DNA of 64,000 bases from assembly GCF_001542405.1 (NCBI RefSeq), contig NZ_LNCD01000034.1:1-64000 (forward strand). The letters are read 5' to 3'. This DNA is from Rhizobium altiplani (lineage in GTDB: Bacteria; Pseudomonadota; Alphaproteobacteria; Rhizobiales; Rhizobiaceae). Positions 17,108 to 24,955 of the stretch are shown piece after piece. Numbering within the stretch: the stretch's first letter is position 1; every line of letters starts with the position of its first letter. The notes below the pieces were generated by a model. It was not told where the DNA came from, ran no database searches, and was given only the letters and a program-made list of their open reading frames with translations. A program made the position numbers and the translations under genes.

Positions 17108-17503
17108 ATGGGGAAGTTGAAAGACCGGATTATCGTTACGGCTATCGTCACGGCCGGATCTTGGTGGGCCTATGAGGCGTATCGCGCGGGCAACTTTGCA
17201 AGGCCGACGATGCCCGAGGGAGCGTTTTCACTCTCCTATCCAAGCGGATTGCGGGCAATCATGGTGAACATTCCCAACGAGAGGAAAACTCGCCGTTACA
17301 TGGGATTTCCGTCGGACGTTCCATTTTACCTGGAGAAGGCGTGGTCGTTTTGCTCCCCGCCCAACACGAAAGAACAAAAGCAACTCGACGAAACGATGAA
17401 AGTGCGCGATTTGCCGGGCGCGAGAATTGAGGCAGTTTGCAAAATAAAAGTGGACGGCAACAGCGTCGTACGGGGCGTGATCACATCTGTTCCTAGGCTG
17501 TGA
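17108..17503 (+). CDS. Hypothetical protein with N-terminal membrane anchor
   Basis: A 131-residue protein of unknown function. The ATG at 17108 follows TTGGAAGG. The N-terminus is hydrophobic (IIVTAIVTAGSWWAYEAY), a probable signal anchor, followed by a polar domain with two Cys (FCSPPNT and AVCKIKVDG) that may form a periplasmic disulphide. The product reads as one intact frame between the IS110 remnant and the ligase remnant. I recognise no family. Confidence 0.55.
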   Translation: MGKLKDRIIVTAIVTAGSWWAYEAYRAGNFARPTMPEGAFSLSYPSGLRAIMVNIPNERKTRRYMGFPSDVPFYLEKAWSFCSPPNTKEQKQLDETMKVRDLPGARIEAVCKIKVDGNSVVRGVITSVPRL

Positions 17504-17514
17504 CCGCAGTCGAT

Positions 17515-18069
17515 TCATGCGTGACACAGCTTCCCGTCATGCGTCCACGCGCGGTACTCGATCTCGGCTATCAGCGTCGGCTGCACCCACGCGAGATTTT
17601 TTGCCTCTCCCTCATATTTGAGGGTGGCGTCTTGCGTTTTATCCGGCCCAGCGTCTTCCGCAGGTATTCGGCACTGCGCTCGTTGAAGCCCGTCCCGACC
17701 GAACCGACGTACACCCAGTCATCTCTCTTGCGCGCAGCGAGCAAAAGACTGCCGATACCCGACCGAGCCACCATGGAGTGCTCGCAGCCCACGACCAACA
17801 AGCTGTCGGACTGCGTGCACTTGACCTTGATCCACTCGCGGAACCGGCCAGAGCGATAAGGGGCATATTTGTACTTCGCGATAATGCCTTCGAGACCATG
17901 CTCACAGGCCGCTTCGAAGACATCGCGCCCGTCGCCGTCAATGGTTTCCGATAAGCGAATATCGTGGCCGTCGAAGTACAGCAGGTCGAAGGCGAACATG
18001 ATAGCGTTGCCGACCGGCAGCTTCCCTCCCCGACCGCCAAGGGAGTTCTGGAGCATGATGTGCCAATGG
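17515..18069 (-). pseudogene. Remnant of a LigD-type ATP-dependent DNA ligase
   Basis: The minus strand encodes a LigD ligase-domain piece: LQNSLGGRGGK, FAFDLLYFDGHDIR, then an internal loss to LSETIDGDG, CEHGLEGIIAKYKYAPYRSGR, WIKVKC and VYVGSVGTGF. A frameshift then leads to NLAWVQPTLIAEIEYRAWTHDGK and a premature stop at 17515. The adenylation-domain N-terminus with its catalytic Lys is missing, so it is non-functional. LigD genes with Ku are common in multiple copies on rhizobial plasmids; no Ku gene is here. Confidence 0.8.
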
Positions 18070-18158
18070 GCGAGGCGTTCTGCTGTTCCCTTAGCTGCAC
18101 CGGCCGGCATAAGCGCTGCCGACCACTCTTTGTGTGGTTGCCGGGATGGCATCCGGGG

Positions 18159-18488
18159 CTAGAAGTTAAAATACACGCCCACACCGGACCTGCGATGGTA
18201 GGGGTAGTAATCGCGATAGCCATATCGCGGATACCCGTAATACCGCTGATGGCCGTAGTACCGTGGACGGTAGCACGACCCGTAATACCGGCAATCGCGA
18301 TAGGCGTAGCGCCGGTTCTTGTAGTGGCCGTACGCATGTCCATTCCCATGGCCGCGGTGGTCGACCTGCTCGACGTCAGTGGCTTGCATATGTACTGTAT
18401 TCGGCACAACGATCGGCGCAGCGTTAAGCGGCAGGGCGAACGATCCAGCCATGATCATGGCGGCGAGTGCGGGTATGAGCTTCTTCAT
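18159..18488 (-). CDS. Small secreted Tyr/Arg/His-rich protein
   Basis: A 109-residue protein with a clear signal peptide (MKKLIPALAAMIMAG..., cleavage near LNAAP). The mature part is low complexity: HRGHGNGHAYGHYKNRRY, then repeated RYYGH/RYYGY/RYGYR elements. It resembles other small tyrosine-rich exported rhizobial proteins of unknown role and a second one at 19943-20212. AAAGGAT lies just before the start. No binding motif for a defined ligand is seen beyond His-rich segments that could bind metal. Confidence 0.65.
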   Translation of the reverse strand: MKKLIPALAAMIMAGSFALPLNAAPIVVPNTVHMQATDVEQVDHRGHGNGHAYGHYKNRRYAYRDCRYYGSCYRPRYYGHQRYYGYPRYGYRDYYPYHRRSGVGVYFNF

Positions 18489-18711
18489 CATCGGAACATC
18501 CTTTCGGGATGCGAGTCTGGGGTAATGGGCATTAACCTCCGATGAACGGCTGCTTGTTGAACTCCGGCTTCTTGTGCTGGCGTTGGGGACAAGTGGTGAA
18601 TGAACTTGACGCAGCGAGCACTCAACGCCATTTCATCTCCGCGCTCGGGCGGGTGCGAACCCCAAACCTGTCGGCATGCGGCTGTCGGCAACCTCTTCAA
18701 GGAGAGGCGCT

Positions 18712-19185
18712 GTGCGCATGGCCTATCACCCCTCCGACTTCATCGGGCATGAACTCCGGTACTCCTGCACCAAATGCCAACGCAGCGGATCGATGCCCGC
18801 CGCGGATGCCCTCGCCCGTTACGGGAACAAGGCGTTGCCTGAGCTTCGCTATGACTTCGCTCGGGAATTCGGATGCGAGCGCGGACCCGACGCACCATTC
18901 AATGACAAGTGCGCGATAATGTACGACAGCTCGACAGAGAAGATGCTGGGCATCGAGGTGCCGCCGCCTAAGGCCGATCACGAAAGAACGCTCGGCGAAC
19001 TGGCGCAGCATGAGGCGCTGTTCGCACTATGTCTGGAGTGCAATCGCCGGAAGCCTATCGATCGCTGGGGGATACAGAAGAAGATCGGGAAGGGATTGAC
19101 GCTCGGTCAACTCGCCGGCCTCATGCGCTGCAAGTGTGGGCACAAGGGCGCCCGCTTGATGGTGAGGCATTTGTCGCGAGACTGA
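18712..19185 (+). CDS. Hypothetical zinc-ribbon-like protein
   Basis: A protein of about 157 residues (GTG at 18712 has AAGGAG 7 nt upstream; an ATG at 18718 is possible). It has three Cys pairs: CTKC near residue 18, CLEC near 112 and CKCG near 140, suggesting metal binding. The stretch RWGIQKKIGKGLTLGQLAGLM between the last pairs is helical. It ends 15 nt before the SRAP gene, so the two are probably co-transcribed. I recognise no family. Confidence 0.6.
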   Translation: MRMAYHPSDFIGHELRYSCTKCQRSGSMPAADALARYGNKALPELRYDFAREFGCERGPDAPFNDKCAIMYDSSTEKMLGIEVPPPKADHERTLGELAQHEALFALCLECNRRKPIDRWGIQKKIGKGLTLGQLAGLMRCKCGHKGARLMVRHLSRD

Positions 19186-19199
19186 AGGGAGGTTTGGGA

Positions 19200-19922
19200 A
19201 TGTGCGGACGCATCTACATCAAGGCAACTCTCGAGGAGATGCTGCAGAACTTCGCGTTCGCCGACCGCGGTGACGTCCGGAGCCTCAGCAACCAGTTCCC
19301 GAGGTATAACGGCGCCCCTTCCCTCGACTATCCGATCATCATTCGCGACATGGTGCGCGAGCCTGATATCATGGGGCGGGTCTTCATTTCAGCTCGTTGG
19401 GGCCTCCAACCGTTTTGGATGAAGCCGGGAGGCCGACCGCCTCCGATCAACGCACGTCGCGAGGGCATCGCCACCAATGGCCTGTTCAAGTCGGCGTATC
19501 GATTATGTCGGTGCCTCGTGCCAATCAAGGGCTACTTCGAATGGAAGGACATCTCTGGGACGGGCAAGAACAAGCAGCCCTACGCGATTGCCATGGCCGA
19601 TGACCGCCCATTCGCGCTCGCCGGCATATGGGACACATGGCGAGATCCAACCACCGGCGTTGAGATCCGCAATTTCGCTGCCATTACGTGCCCACCAAAC
19701 GAGATGATGGCGGCAATCCATGACCGAATGCCCGTCATCCTGCATCGAGGCGATTACGACCGGTGGCTATCACCGGAGCCAGACCCGGACGACCTCATGA
19801 GGCCCTTCCCCGCCGAACTGATGAAGATGTGGCCGGTCGACAGAAAGGTCGGCTCGCCAAGGAACGATACGGCGGACATCATCGACGAGATCGACCCTGA
19901 TCCCGAACCGACGGTGATCTGA
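19200..19922 (+). CDS. SOS response-associated peptidase (SRAP/YedK/HMCES family)
   Basis: A 240-residue SRAP protein, the family whose N-terminal Cys forms a stable thiazolidine cross-link with abasic sites in single-stranded DNA, shielding them during repair. The product begins MCGRIY, so Cys2 becomes N-terminal after Met removal. Other family residues are INARREG (Asn/Arg), the GYFEWK Glu near residue 115 and IHDRMPVIL (His near 177). GAAGGGAGG precedes the ATG. It appears complete, downstream of the zinc-ribbon-like gene and close to a LigD remnant, a pairing of DNA-repair genes typical of rhizobial plasmids. Confidence 0.92.
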   Translation: MCGRIYIKATLEEMLQNFAFADRGDVRSLSNQFPRYNGAPSLDYPIIIRDMVREPDIMGRVFISARWGLQPFWMKPGGRPPPINARREGIATNGLFKSAYRLCRCLVPIKGYFEWKDISGTGKNKQPYAIAMADDRPFALAGIWDTWRDPTTGVEIRNFAAITCPPNEMMAAIHDRMPVILHRGDYDRWLSPEPDPDDLMRPFPAELMKMWPVDRKVGSPRNDTADIIDEIDPDPEPTVI

Positions 19923-19942
19923 TCGAGGGGCCACGCCAGCGC

Positions 19943-20212
19943 CTAGTCGCAGACGTTCCTGTATCGCACAACCCGGTGGCCGTGGCGGTATCCGTAGTAT
20001 CTCTGTGTCCAGCAGCGTTGGGCGTCGCGATATCCCGGGCCATCGTAGTCGTCATCGTACACGTAGCGTGGTGAATAGCGATAATACCGCGGCGCTGGCG
20101 GATCATCGTAGTAGCGAGGGCCGGTGCCATACTCAAAGTAGATCTGAGAGAATGCCGGCGACGCTGACAGCGTAGTCGCGAACGCCAGCGCTGCGATAGC
20201 GAGCTTCTTCAT
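19943..20212 (-). CDS. Small secreted Tyr/Arg-rich protein
   Basis: An 89-residue exported protein with a signal peptide (MKKLAIAALAFATTLSASPAFSQ) and a Tyr/Asp/Arg-rich mature segment with the ending RYYGYRHGHRVVRYRNVCD and two Cys. Composition and motif RYYGY resemble the protein at 18159-18488, so they may be distant paralogues. It is convergent with the SRAP gene, 20 nt apart. Function unknown. Confidence 0.65.
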   Translation of the reverse strand: MKKLAIAALAFATTLSASPAFSQIYFEYGTGPRYYDDPPAPRYYRYSPRYVYDDDYDGPGYRDAQRCWTQRYYGYRHGHRVVRYRNVCD

Positions 20213-20916
20213 GTCTTATTCCCATTCCGGTTTGCGCATAGACGTTGGCAAGGCGGTGTCTCACGCTTCGGTCTTAATACGTCATTAGCGTTGTTCCTGA
20301 ACATCGGACCTAAGTCCGAGATGGATCGGACTCCGGTCTGGTGGCTTCAGGACCTTTGTCCGACTGTTCAAGCCAGCCCTATCCCGCATAACTTGTGCCG
20401 TCCAACCCCACCGGACACCGGAATGCTCCGGCACGCCCCTCGTGTGTAAACCCCTCGGAGCTTCCGGAGCCGGCCTCATAGCGCAACCCGCAGCGAGAGC
20501 GCTCGAACCACAACACTGAGGTTCCGGCGTGTATTTTGTCGCTGACTGATTTTAGTGGTTGGTGTAATTTTTCTGTGTCTGCCTCCCATGGAGAGACAGG
20601 GAGGTTCCGTGGTCGGCTGGACCCCTTCCCGGAATCTCCCACTTCTGCCGGAATTTAGGTCGGGGCACCACAACGTCACGGCTGCGAAAGCATCCAATCA
20701 GCATGGACGCAAGCCTAGGGCATTTCGAGCTTCCACCGAAGCGGGACAAACGGAAGATGGGGCAATGATTTATACTAGCTGCTTAGTACTTTTGCGCGGA
20801 TAGAAACCTTTGCGGGTAAGTGTATATTAGGAGCGTCGCAACCTGGGATGTGACGGAGCGAAGCCTTCGTCTCGCGGATCCCCGCCGCCAACGAGACTTC
20901 ACTTCAGAAATAGTGG
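20213..20916. other. Non-coding or unassigned stretch upstream of a hairpin
   Basis: About 700 bases without a convincing gene. Short frames on both strands lack ribosome sites and family resemblance. CAGGGAGGTTC at 20597-20607 recurs in the terminator hairpin at 20917, about 320 bp downstream. The last 100 bases could be the body of a small RNA ending in that hairpin; no promoter is clear. Confidence 0.4.
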
Positions 20917-20953
20917 CAGGGAGGTTCGACCCTCTCATGAACCTCCCTGTTTT
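20917..20953 (+). terminator. Rho-independent terminator-like hairpin
   Basis: CAGGGAGGTTC (20917-20927) and GAACCTCCCTG (20939-20949) are a perfect 11-bp inverted repeat with an 11-nt loop, followed at once by TTTT. No protein gene ends just upstream on the plus strand, so the RNA it ends may be a small RNA. Confidence 0.7.
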
Positions 20954-21054
20954 AATCGGCGCTCATGCCATAGGACACTCGGGGTCGCCGCTGATGTTAG
21001 CGCAAAGATGTAAATGAGACCTATCGACGATGCTACCGTGACGTGTTCTACCAG

Positions 21055-21505
21055 CTAGGTTGGACCGATCACCGGCCCCTTCGCCACATGAAGAGTTCGC
21101 AGAAGTGTCCAATCGTTTTCATCATCGAACATTGCCTCGATGGTCAACTTGCCCGGCTGCTCGATAAAAATTGGTGAGCCGAACCCCATAGGAGGCCAGT
21201 TTTCCAAGTCTACAATCTCCACCTCACCGTCGACTGACATGAGATCTGCCTCGTGCCCAGCATCCGTGCACGAAATTTGAATTTGATATTCCCAAGCTTC
21301 TCAGATTCAGGAAGCATCCACACACCCAGCGCAAAATGCGCTGGCATTTGCGGGAGAACGATTCCGTTGGTGTTCGGCATGTCTCCGGCCAAGCAGATCG
21401 CGCGGAGGCTCTCACCGTTCGAGAGACGTTCGCAAATCGCGTCCGCTATCTCCTGGGTGACTCAGCTTGGGCGCCCTATTGCTTTTGGGTGTTCTTCTTT
21501 GCCAT
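21055..21505 (-). pseudogene. Broken chimeric gene: terminase-small-subunit-like start joined to an unknown domain
   Basis: Reading the minus strand, an ATG at 21505 gives MAKKNTQKQ then stop. In another frame VTQEIADAICERLSNGESLR and ICLAGDMP resemble the helix-turn-helix start of phage terminase small subunits. The same frame continues into MPAHFALGVWMLPESEKLG and KFRARMLG, unlike terminases. A further frameshift leads to DLMSVDGEVEIVDLENWPP to VAKGPVIGPT and a TAG at 21055. At least two frame breaks are needed. The second half reads like a globular beta-rich protein of unknown family. Gene identity is tentative. Confidence 0.45.
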
Positions 21506-21615
21506 AAGGTTTCGACGCCTTCATTGCCTCGAATTTTATTCATCGCCGAAGAGGACGCTTCACCCTTCGCACGACTTCCACTTGAGCAAGCGCCTGGATT
21601 CCGCTTTGCTAAAGC

Positions 21616-21951
21616 ATGCCGACACACCGCTCGTTTCCACCGCCGCGATACCAGACGAAAAAGCAGCGACCGCCGTTGTTTGCCATGGAGACGTTCTACG
21701 CGGCGATTATTGCTGCAGGTATGGCTGGCTATATCGGCACTGAGGTGTTAACGACGTCAACGCCATTCGCGGCCTTCTCAAGCGCCTGCAACATCAAAGG
21801 CAACATCAGTCTCAACAACGGCGAGCGGATCTATCACGTCCCTGGTCAGGAATATTACGACGAGACCAGGGTATCGCGGAGCCACGGCGAGCGATGGTTC
21901 TGCAGCGAGGCCGATGCTCGTGCGGCTGGCTGGCGGAAGGCGATGCGATAA
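21616..21951 (+). CDS. Small membrane-anchored protein with C-terminal sunset-like domain
   Basis: About 111 residues (or 88 from the ATG at 21685). A hydrophobic segment FYAAIIAAGMAGYIGTEV anchors it. The C-terminal 50 residues read CNIKGNISLNNGERIYHVPG, then QEYYDETRVSRSHGERWFCS and EADARAAGWRKA, a small Cys-containing module found at the C-terminus of rhizobial nuclease-like and other exported proteins (sunset-type domain). The N-terminal 22 residues are unconvincing. A hairpin follows the stop. Function unknown. Confidence 0.6.
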   Translation: MPTHRSFPPPRYQTKKQRPPLFAMETFYAAIIAAGMAGYIGTEVLTTSTPFAAFSSACNIKGNISLNNGERIYHVPGQEYYDETRVSRSHGERWFCSEADARAAGWRKAMR

Positions 21952-21967
21952 GCTGAGAAAATCAGAA

Positions 21968-21995
21968 GCCCGCTCACCGATGGAGGGTGGCGGGC
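21968..21995 (+). terminator. Hairpin after the sunset-domain gene
   Basis: GCCCGC-T-CACC pairs with GGTG-GCGGGC (10 paired bases, one bulged T). It lies 16 nt after the stop codon at 21951. It lacks a clear T-run. Confidence 0.4.
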
Positions 21996-22209
21996 TGTCA
22001 TGCAAGCATGGACGACCGCTGTGCCGCTTATAGACGTTAGGTTGCTTAGATTACTGCTAGCCCGGGACTGTACCTAGCGTCATCGTCGGGTCGATCTGAA
22101 GAAACGACCGTCGACGTCTCAACGGGTGACCCGCGTGCGAGTGGTTAGTGGTATTGACGGCAGTCCAGTCCCGCGCATGTTCAAGACTCGCATTTTAGCC
22201 TTGGAGATA

Positions 22210-22542
22210 ATGATGAACCTTACCCCACAAATGCTTCGGTCTTCTCTTGCCTCATTTATGCTTGCGCTTGCTGTAGTCGCCTCACCGGTAGCGGTCCCCC
22301 GGGAAGCAAGCGCTCAGATCATCATTGGAGGCGGCAGCAGCCTAAACCACGGACGACCGGTAACATGTAACCAGGGTGCGCGCCTGCTTCGTACTCGTGG
22401 TTTTCGGGATGTCACAATGGTCAACTGCCGTGGCAGGTACTACACCTATCGCGCAACGCGCAACGGCGCTCGCTACGAAGTCTCAATCCGCCAGGGGGAT
22501 GGGCGTATTGTCGACACGCGACGCACCAGCTGGCGGCGGTAG
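22210..22542 (+). CDS. Small exported protein of unknown function
   Basis: A 110-residue protein. TTGGAGAT precedes the ATG pair at 22210/22213. It has a long signal peptide (LASFMLALAVVASPVAVP, cleavage near ASAQ) and a mature domain with two Cys (VTCNQGARLL and MVNCRGRYY) and a YEVSIRQGDGRIVDTRR ending, a compact alpha-beta fold resembling PepSY-like small periplasmic proteins. No partner is evident. Its stop is 7 nt before a remnant frame. Confidence 0.6.
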   Translation: MMNLTPQMLRSSLASFMLALAVVASPVAVPREASAQIIIGGGSSLNHGRPVTCNQGARLLRTRGFRDVTMVNCRGRYYTYRATRNGARYEVSIRQGDGRIVDTRRTSWRR

Positions 22543-22549
22543 ACTCGCG

Positions 22550-22729
22550 CAGGACGGCACGGTCTTTCCGATCGATGGAGTCTGGCACTTGTCCGGGAAT
22601 AAGTTTTGTCGAACTTGGAAAGGCGGGCGCGACGCCGGAAAAGAAATTTGCGAGACTTGGAATAAGGCTGGCAAAAATTCTGTTCACGTTATGAATGGCA
22701 AAAAGGATCTGAGCGTGAATTCGTGGTAG
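22550..22729 (+). pseudogene. C-terminal remnant of a DUF995-like exported protein
   Basis: An open stretch in another frame without a start reads DGTVFPIDGVWHLSGNKFCR, then TWKGGRDAGKEICETWNKAG and SVHVMNGKKDLSVNSW then stop. This matches my recollection of the C-terminal half of DUF995-type rhizobial proteins. The N-terminus and signal peptide are missing, apparently replaced by the 22210-22542 gene. Low to moderate confidence. Confidence 0.45.
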
Positions 22730-22811
22730 GGTGAGAGAAGGCGTCCTGGCCTTATTCAGATGCATTTCTTCCATCGTGCGGTTTGCTGGGGAACCGCGGT
22801 GGACCGCTGCT

Positions 22812-22845
22812 CTGCGCACTGTACATCCACCAAATCAGTGCGCAG
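22812..22845. repeat. Perfect 10-bp inverted repeat
   Basis: CTGCGCACTG (22812-22821) and CAGTGCGCAG (22836-22845) with a 14-nt loop. It is the only structured element in the 330-base gap 22730-23059 between the remnant island and the sugar-isomerase gene. It could be an operator or a terminator without a T-run. Confidence 0.6.
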
Positions 22846-23059
22846 ATATTGCCATCTGGTTATGCGATTTCAGGCGGCTCAGCCGACCTACAACCGAGTT
22901 TCAATAATTGCTCCATTGTTTGCATAACCATAGCACGAGATGAAGGCGCCTTGAGGCTCCGGGTCAGGCCGCCGGCCAACTCGGAATACTGGGCGGCCCT
23001 CTGGATTTCTCATGTGTGCCTCCCAGTTCAATCTTCTCGAGACGCCCGTCTCGCGGCCG

Positions 23060-23974
23060 TTATTCCGCAGCTACGGCAGTGCGGTTGCTGTTCAATGCAA
23101 TGAGACCCTTTGCGCGCTCAAGCGATGCGCTCTGCTCGTTGCGATAGCGGGCGCCGATTTCCATCATCAGAACGGTGCCGGGCAGGAACTCAAGCTCGCT
23201 GAAGATATCCTCCCAATCAATGTCACCCCAGCCAAGCGGCATGTGCAGGTCGCCGATGCCGAGCGCGGTCGATTCCTGAAGATGATAGGGCTTGTAGAAA
23301 GCCTGCGGACGACCGAAGGAATCATGGACGTGCAGGTGGCCGGCAACGGGCGCCATGGCGCGGATCTGTTCGCGGAAGTTCAGGCCGCGATAGGTCGCCT
23401 CTATATAGGCATGGCTGAAGTCGATCAGCGCCACCAGGTTCGGATGGCCGACCGCCTTGACCGTCTCGGCAACCTCGGCCGGCGTCTGACGGTACTGACC
23501 CGGTTCCGTGGTGAAGATGTTTTCGAAGGCGATACGCACGCCGTAGCGCTTGGCATGTTCAGCCAGCTCGAAAAGAGCCTCGCGTTCGCGCTGATCAGCC
23601 GTGGCGCGCTCGAACAGCTGGTCGGCGCGCAAGTGGCCGCCATGCTGTACGATCACCCTTGCACCGATCCGATCGCAGACCTCGACGAGCGCCTTGGCGG
23701 CATCGATCTGATAGCGCGCGGTTGCCGGATCCATGAAGTTGGACGATACGAGCCCATGGACCGTGTAGCGGAATGGGAACTGGGCGGTCAGTGCGGCCAG
23801 GCGTTCTGCGCGCTCCTTGACGACGCGGCCGCCGGCGATCAGGTCGATGGTCGTCAGGCCGAGTTCGACGGTCTCCACACCGAGGCCTGCAAGGCGGCGC
23901 AGATCGGCTTCGAGGCTGTCGAGTTCTCCGTCGGTGGAGCCGGAATTGAAGCCGGTCGAGATGATATTGCTCAT
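23060..23974 (-). CDS. Sugar phosphate isomerase/epimerase-family TIM-barrel protein
   Basis: A 304-residue xylose-isomerase-like TIM barrel. Metal-site patterns include RYTVHGLVSSNFMDP, VIVQHGGHL, IAFENIFTTEPGQY (Glu), ALIDFSHAYI (Asp/His), GHLHVHDSFGRPQAFYKPYH and a final MMEIGARY (Glu). Such proteins isomerise or epimerise sugars, sugar phosphates or inositol derivatives. The ATG at 23974 has AGGA upstream. It is the last gene of a transporter operon, so it probably acts on the sugar part released from the imported compound. Precise reaction unknown. Confidence 0.82.
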   Translation of the reverse strand: MSNIISTGFNSGSTDGELDSLEADLRRLAGLGVETVELGLTTIDLIAGGRVVKERAERLAALTAQFPFRYTVHGLVSSNFMDPATARYQIDAAKALVEVCDRIGARVIVQHGGHLRADQLFERATADQREREALFELAEHAKRYGVRIAFENIFTTEPGQYRQTPAEVAETVKAVGHPNLVALIDFSHAYIEATYRGLNFREQIRAMAPVAGHLHVHDSFGRPQAFYKPYHLQESTALGIGDLHMPLGWGDIDWEDIFSELEFLPGTVLMMEIGARYRNEQSASLERAKGLIALNSNRTAVAAE

Positions 23975-24066
23975 GGGCATGTCCTTTATTGAGGGCGTGT
24001 GAACTGCGGCGGTGTCGCCGCAGAATGGAAAGGTCTGGCTTGCGGCACTTGAGCCCTAAGTCCGCC

Positions 24067-24945
24067 TCAGCTGACGGTCGGGTCCAGCTTGTCGCGAAGC
24101 CAGTCGCCGGCAAGCGAGATCGAAAGCGTTGTCAGCATGATGACGGTGGCCGGTGCCAGCATGATCCAGGGGGCGCGCGTCAGGTATTCCCGCCCGAAGC
24201 CGACCATGTTGCCAAGACTGGTCTCAGGCGGCTGGACACCCAGCCCGAGGAACGACAGGCCGCTTTCCATCAGGATGATCTCCGGAAAGGTCAGCGTCAT
24301 CGAGACGATGAGGGTCGAAGCGACGTTGGGCAGGATGTGGCGGAGATAGACCCGCGTCGGGGTCGCGCCGAGATGCACAACTGCCGCCGCATATCCCTGC
24401 GCGCCAGCGGCAATGGCCAGGCCGCGAGCAATGCGGGCATAACGCTCCCAGCCATAGAAGCCCATGAGACAAACCAAGAGCACCATGGATGAGCCGAAAA
24501 AGGCGAGCACAGCAAGCGACATGATCAGGAAAGGCAAGGCCGCCTGGAAGTCCGCCAGCACGAGCACGACGTGCTCGACTGCACCGCGAAAACGGGCAGC
24601 GGCGAAGCCGAGAAGCGTGCCAAAGACCGCTGATAGAAGCGTCGCGCCAAAGGCGATGATCAACGAGAGGCGGATCGACTGGATCAGGCGCGAGAGAACG
24701 TCGCGACCAAGCTCGTCTGTGCCAAGCCAATGTTTGCTGGAGCCGGGCGCGGAAAGCCGGCTGGTGAGGTCCATGGCGGTAATATTGTAGGGCCGCATGT
24801 GGTCGGCAAAGACGGCAACCACCACCATTGTGAGAAGCCACAGAATGCCAAGGGAAACGAGCGGCGGTACGGTTTGCAGCAGCCGCGGCGTCCTGCCATT
24901 TGCCATTCGGACAGTCCGCGCTTGACCAAGTTCGGCAGTAGCCAT
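24067..24945 (-). CDS. Peptide/opine-type ABC transporter permease (DppC family)
   Basis: A 292-residue inner-membrane permease with an N-terminal segment at about 30-50 and the DppC pattern HWLGTDELGRDVLSRLIQS (about 78-96), EEA-like coupling loop GATPTRVYLRHILPNV and LSFLGLGVQPPETSLGNM. The ATG at 24945 gives MATAELGQ; a longer frame overlaps the upstream permease. Gene order (binding protein, two ATPases, two permeases) is that of Dpp/Opp/Acc importers. Confidence 0.9.
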   Translation of the reverse strand: MATAELGQARTVRMANGRTPRLLQTVPPLVSLGILWLLTMVVVAVFADHMRPYNITAMDLTSRLSAPGSSKHWLGTDELGRDVLSRLIQSIRLSLIIAFGATLLSAVFGTLLGFAAARFRGAVEHVVLVLADFQAALPFLIMSLAVLAFFGSSMVLLVCLMGFYGWERYARIARGLAIAAGAQGYAAAVVHLGATPTRVYLRHILPNVASTLIVSMTLTFPEIILMESGLSFLGLGVQPPETSLGNMVGFGREYLTRAPWIMLAPATVIMLTTLSISLAGDWLRDKLDPTVS

Positions 24946-24955
24946 GCTTCTTTCC

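Noticed and set aside
20921..20937. GGTTCGA motif resembling a tRNA T-loop
   Set aside because: The surrounding bases do not form a T-arm, anticodon arm or acceptor stem; the motif is part of the terminator hairpin.
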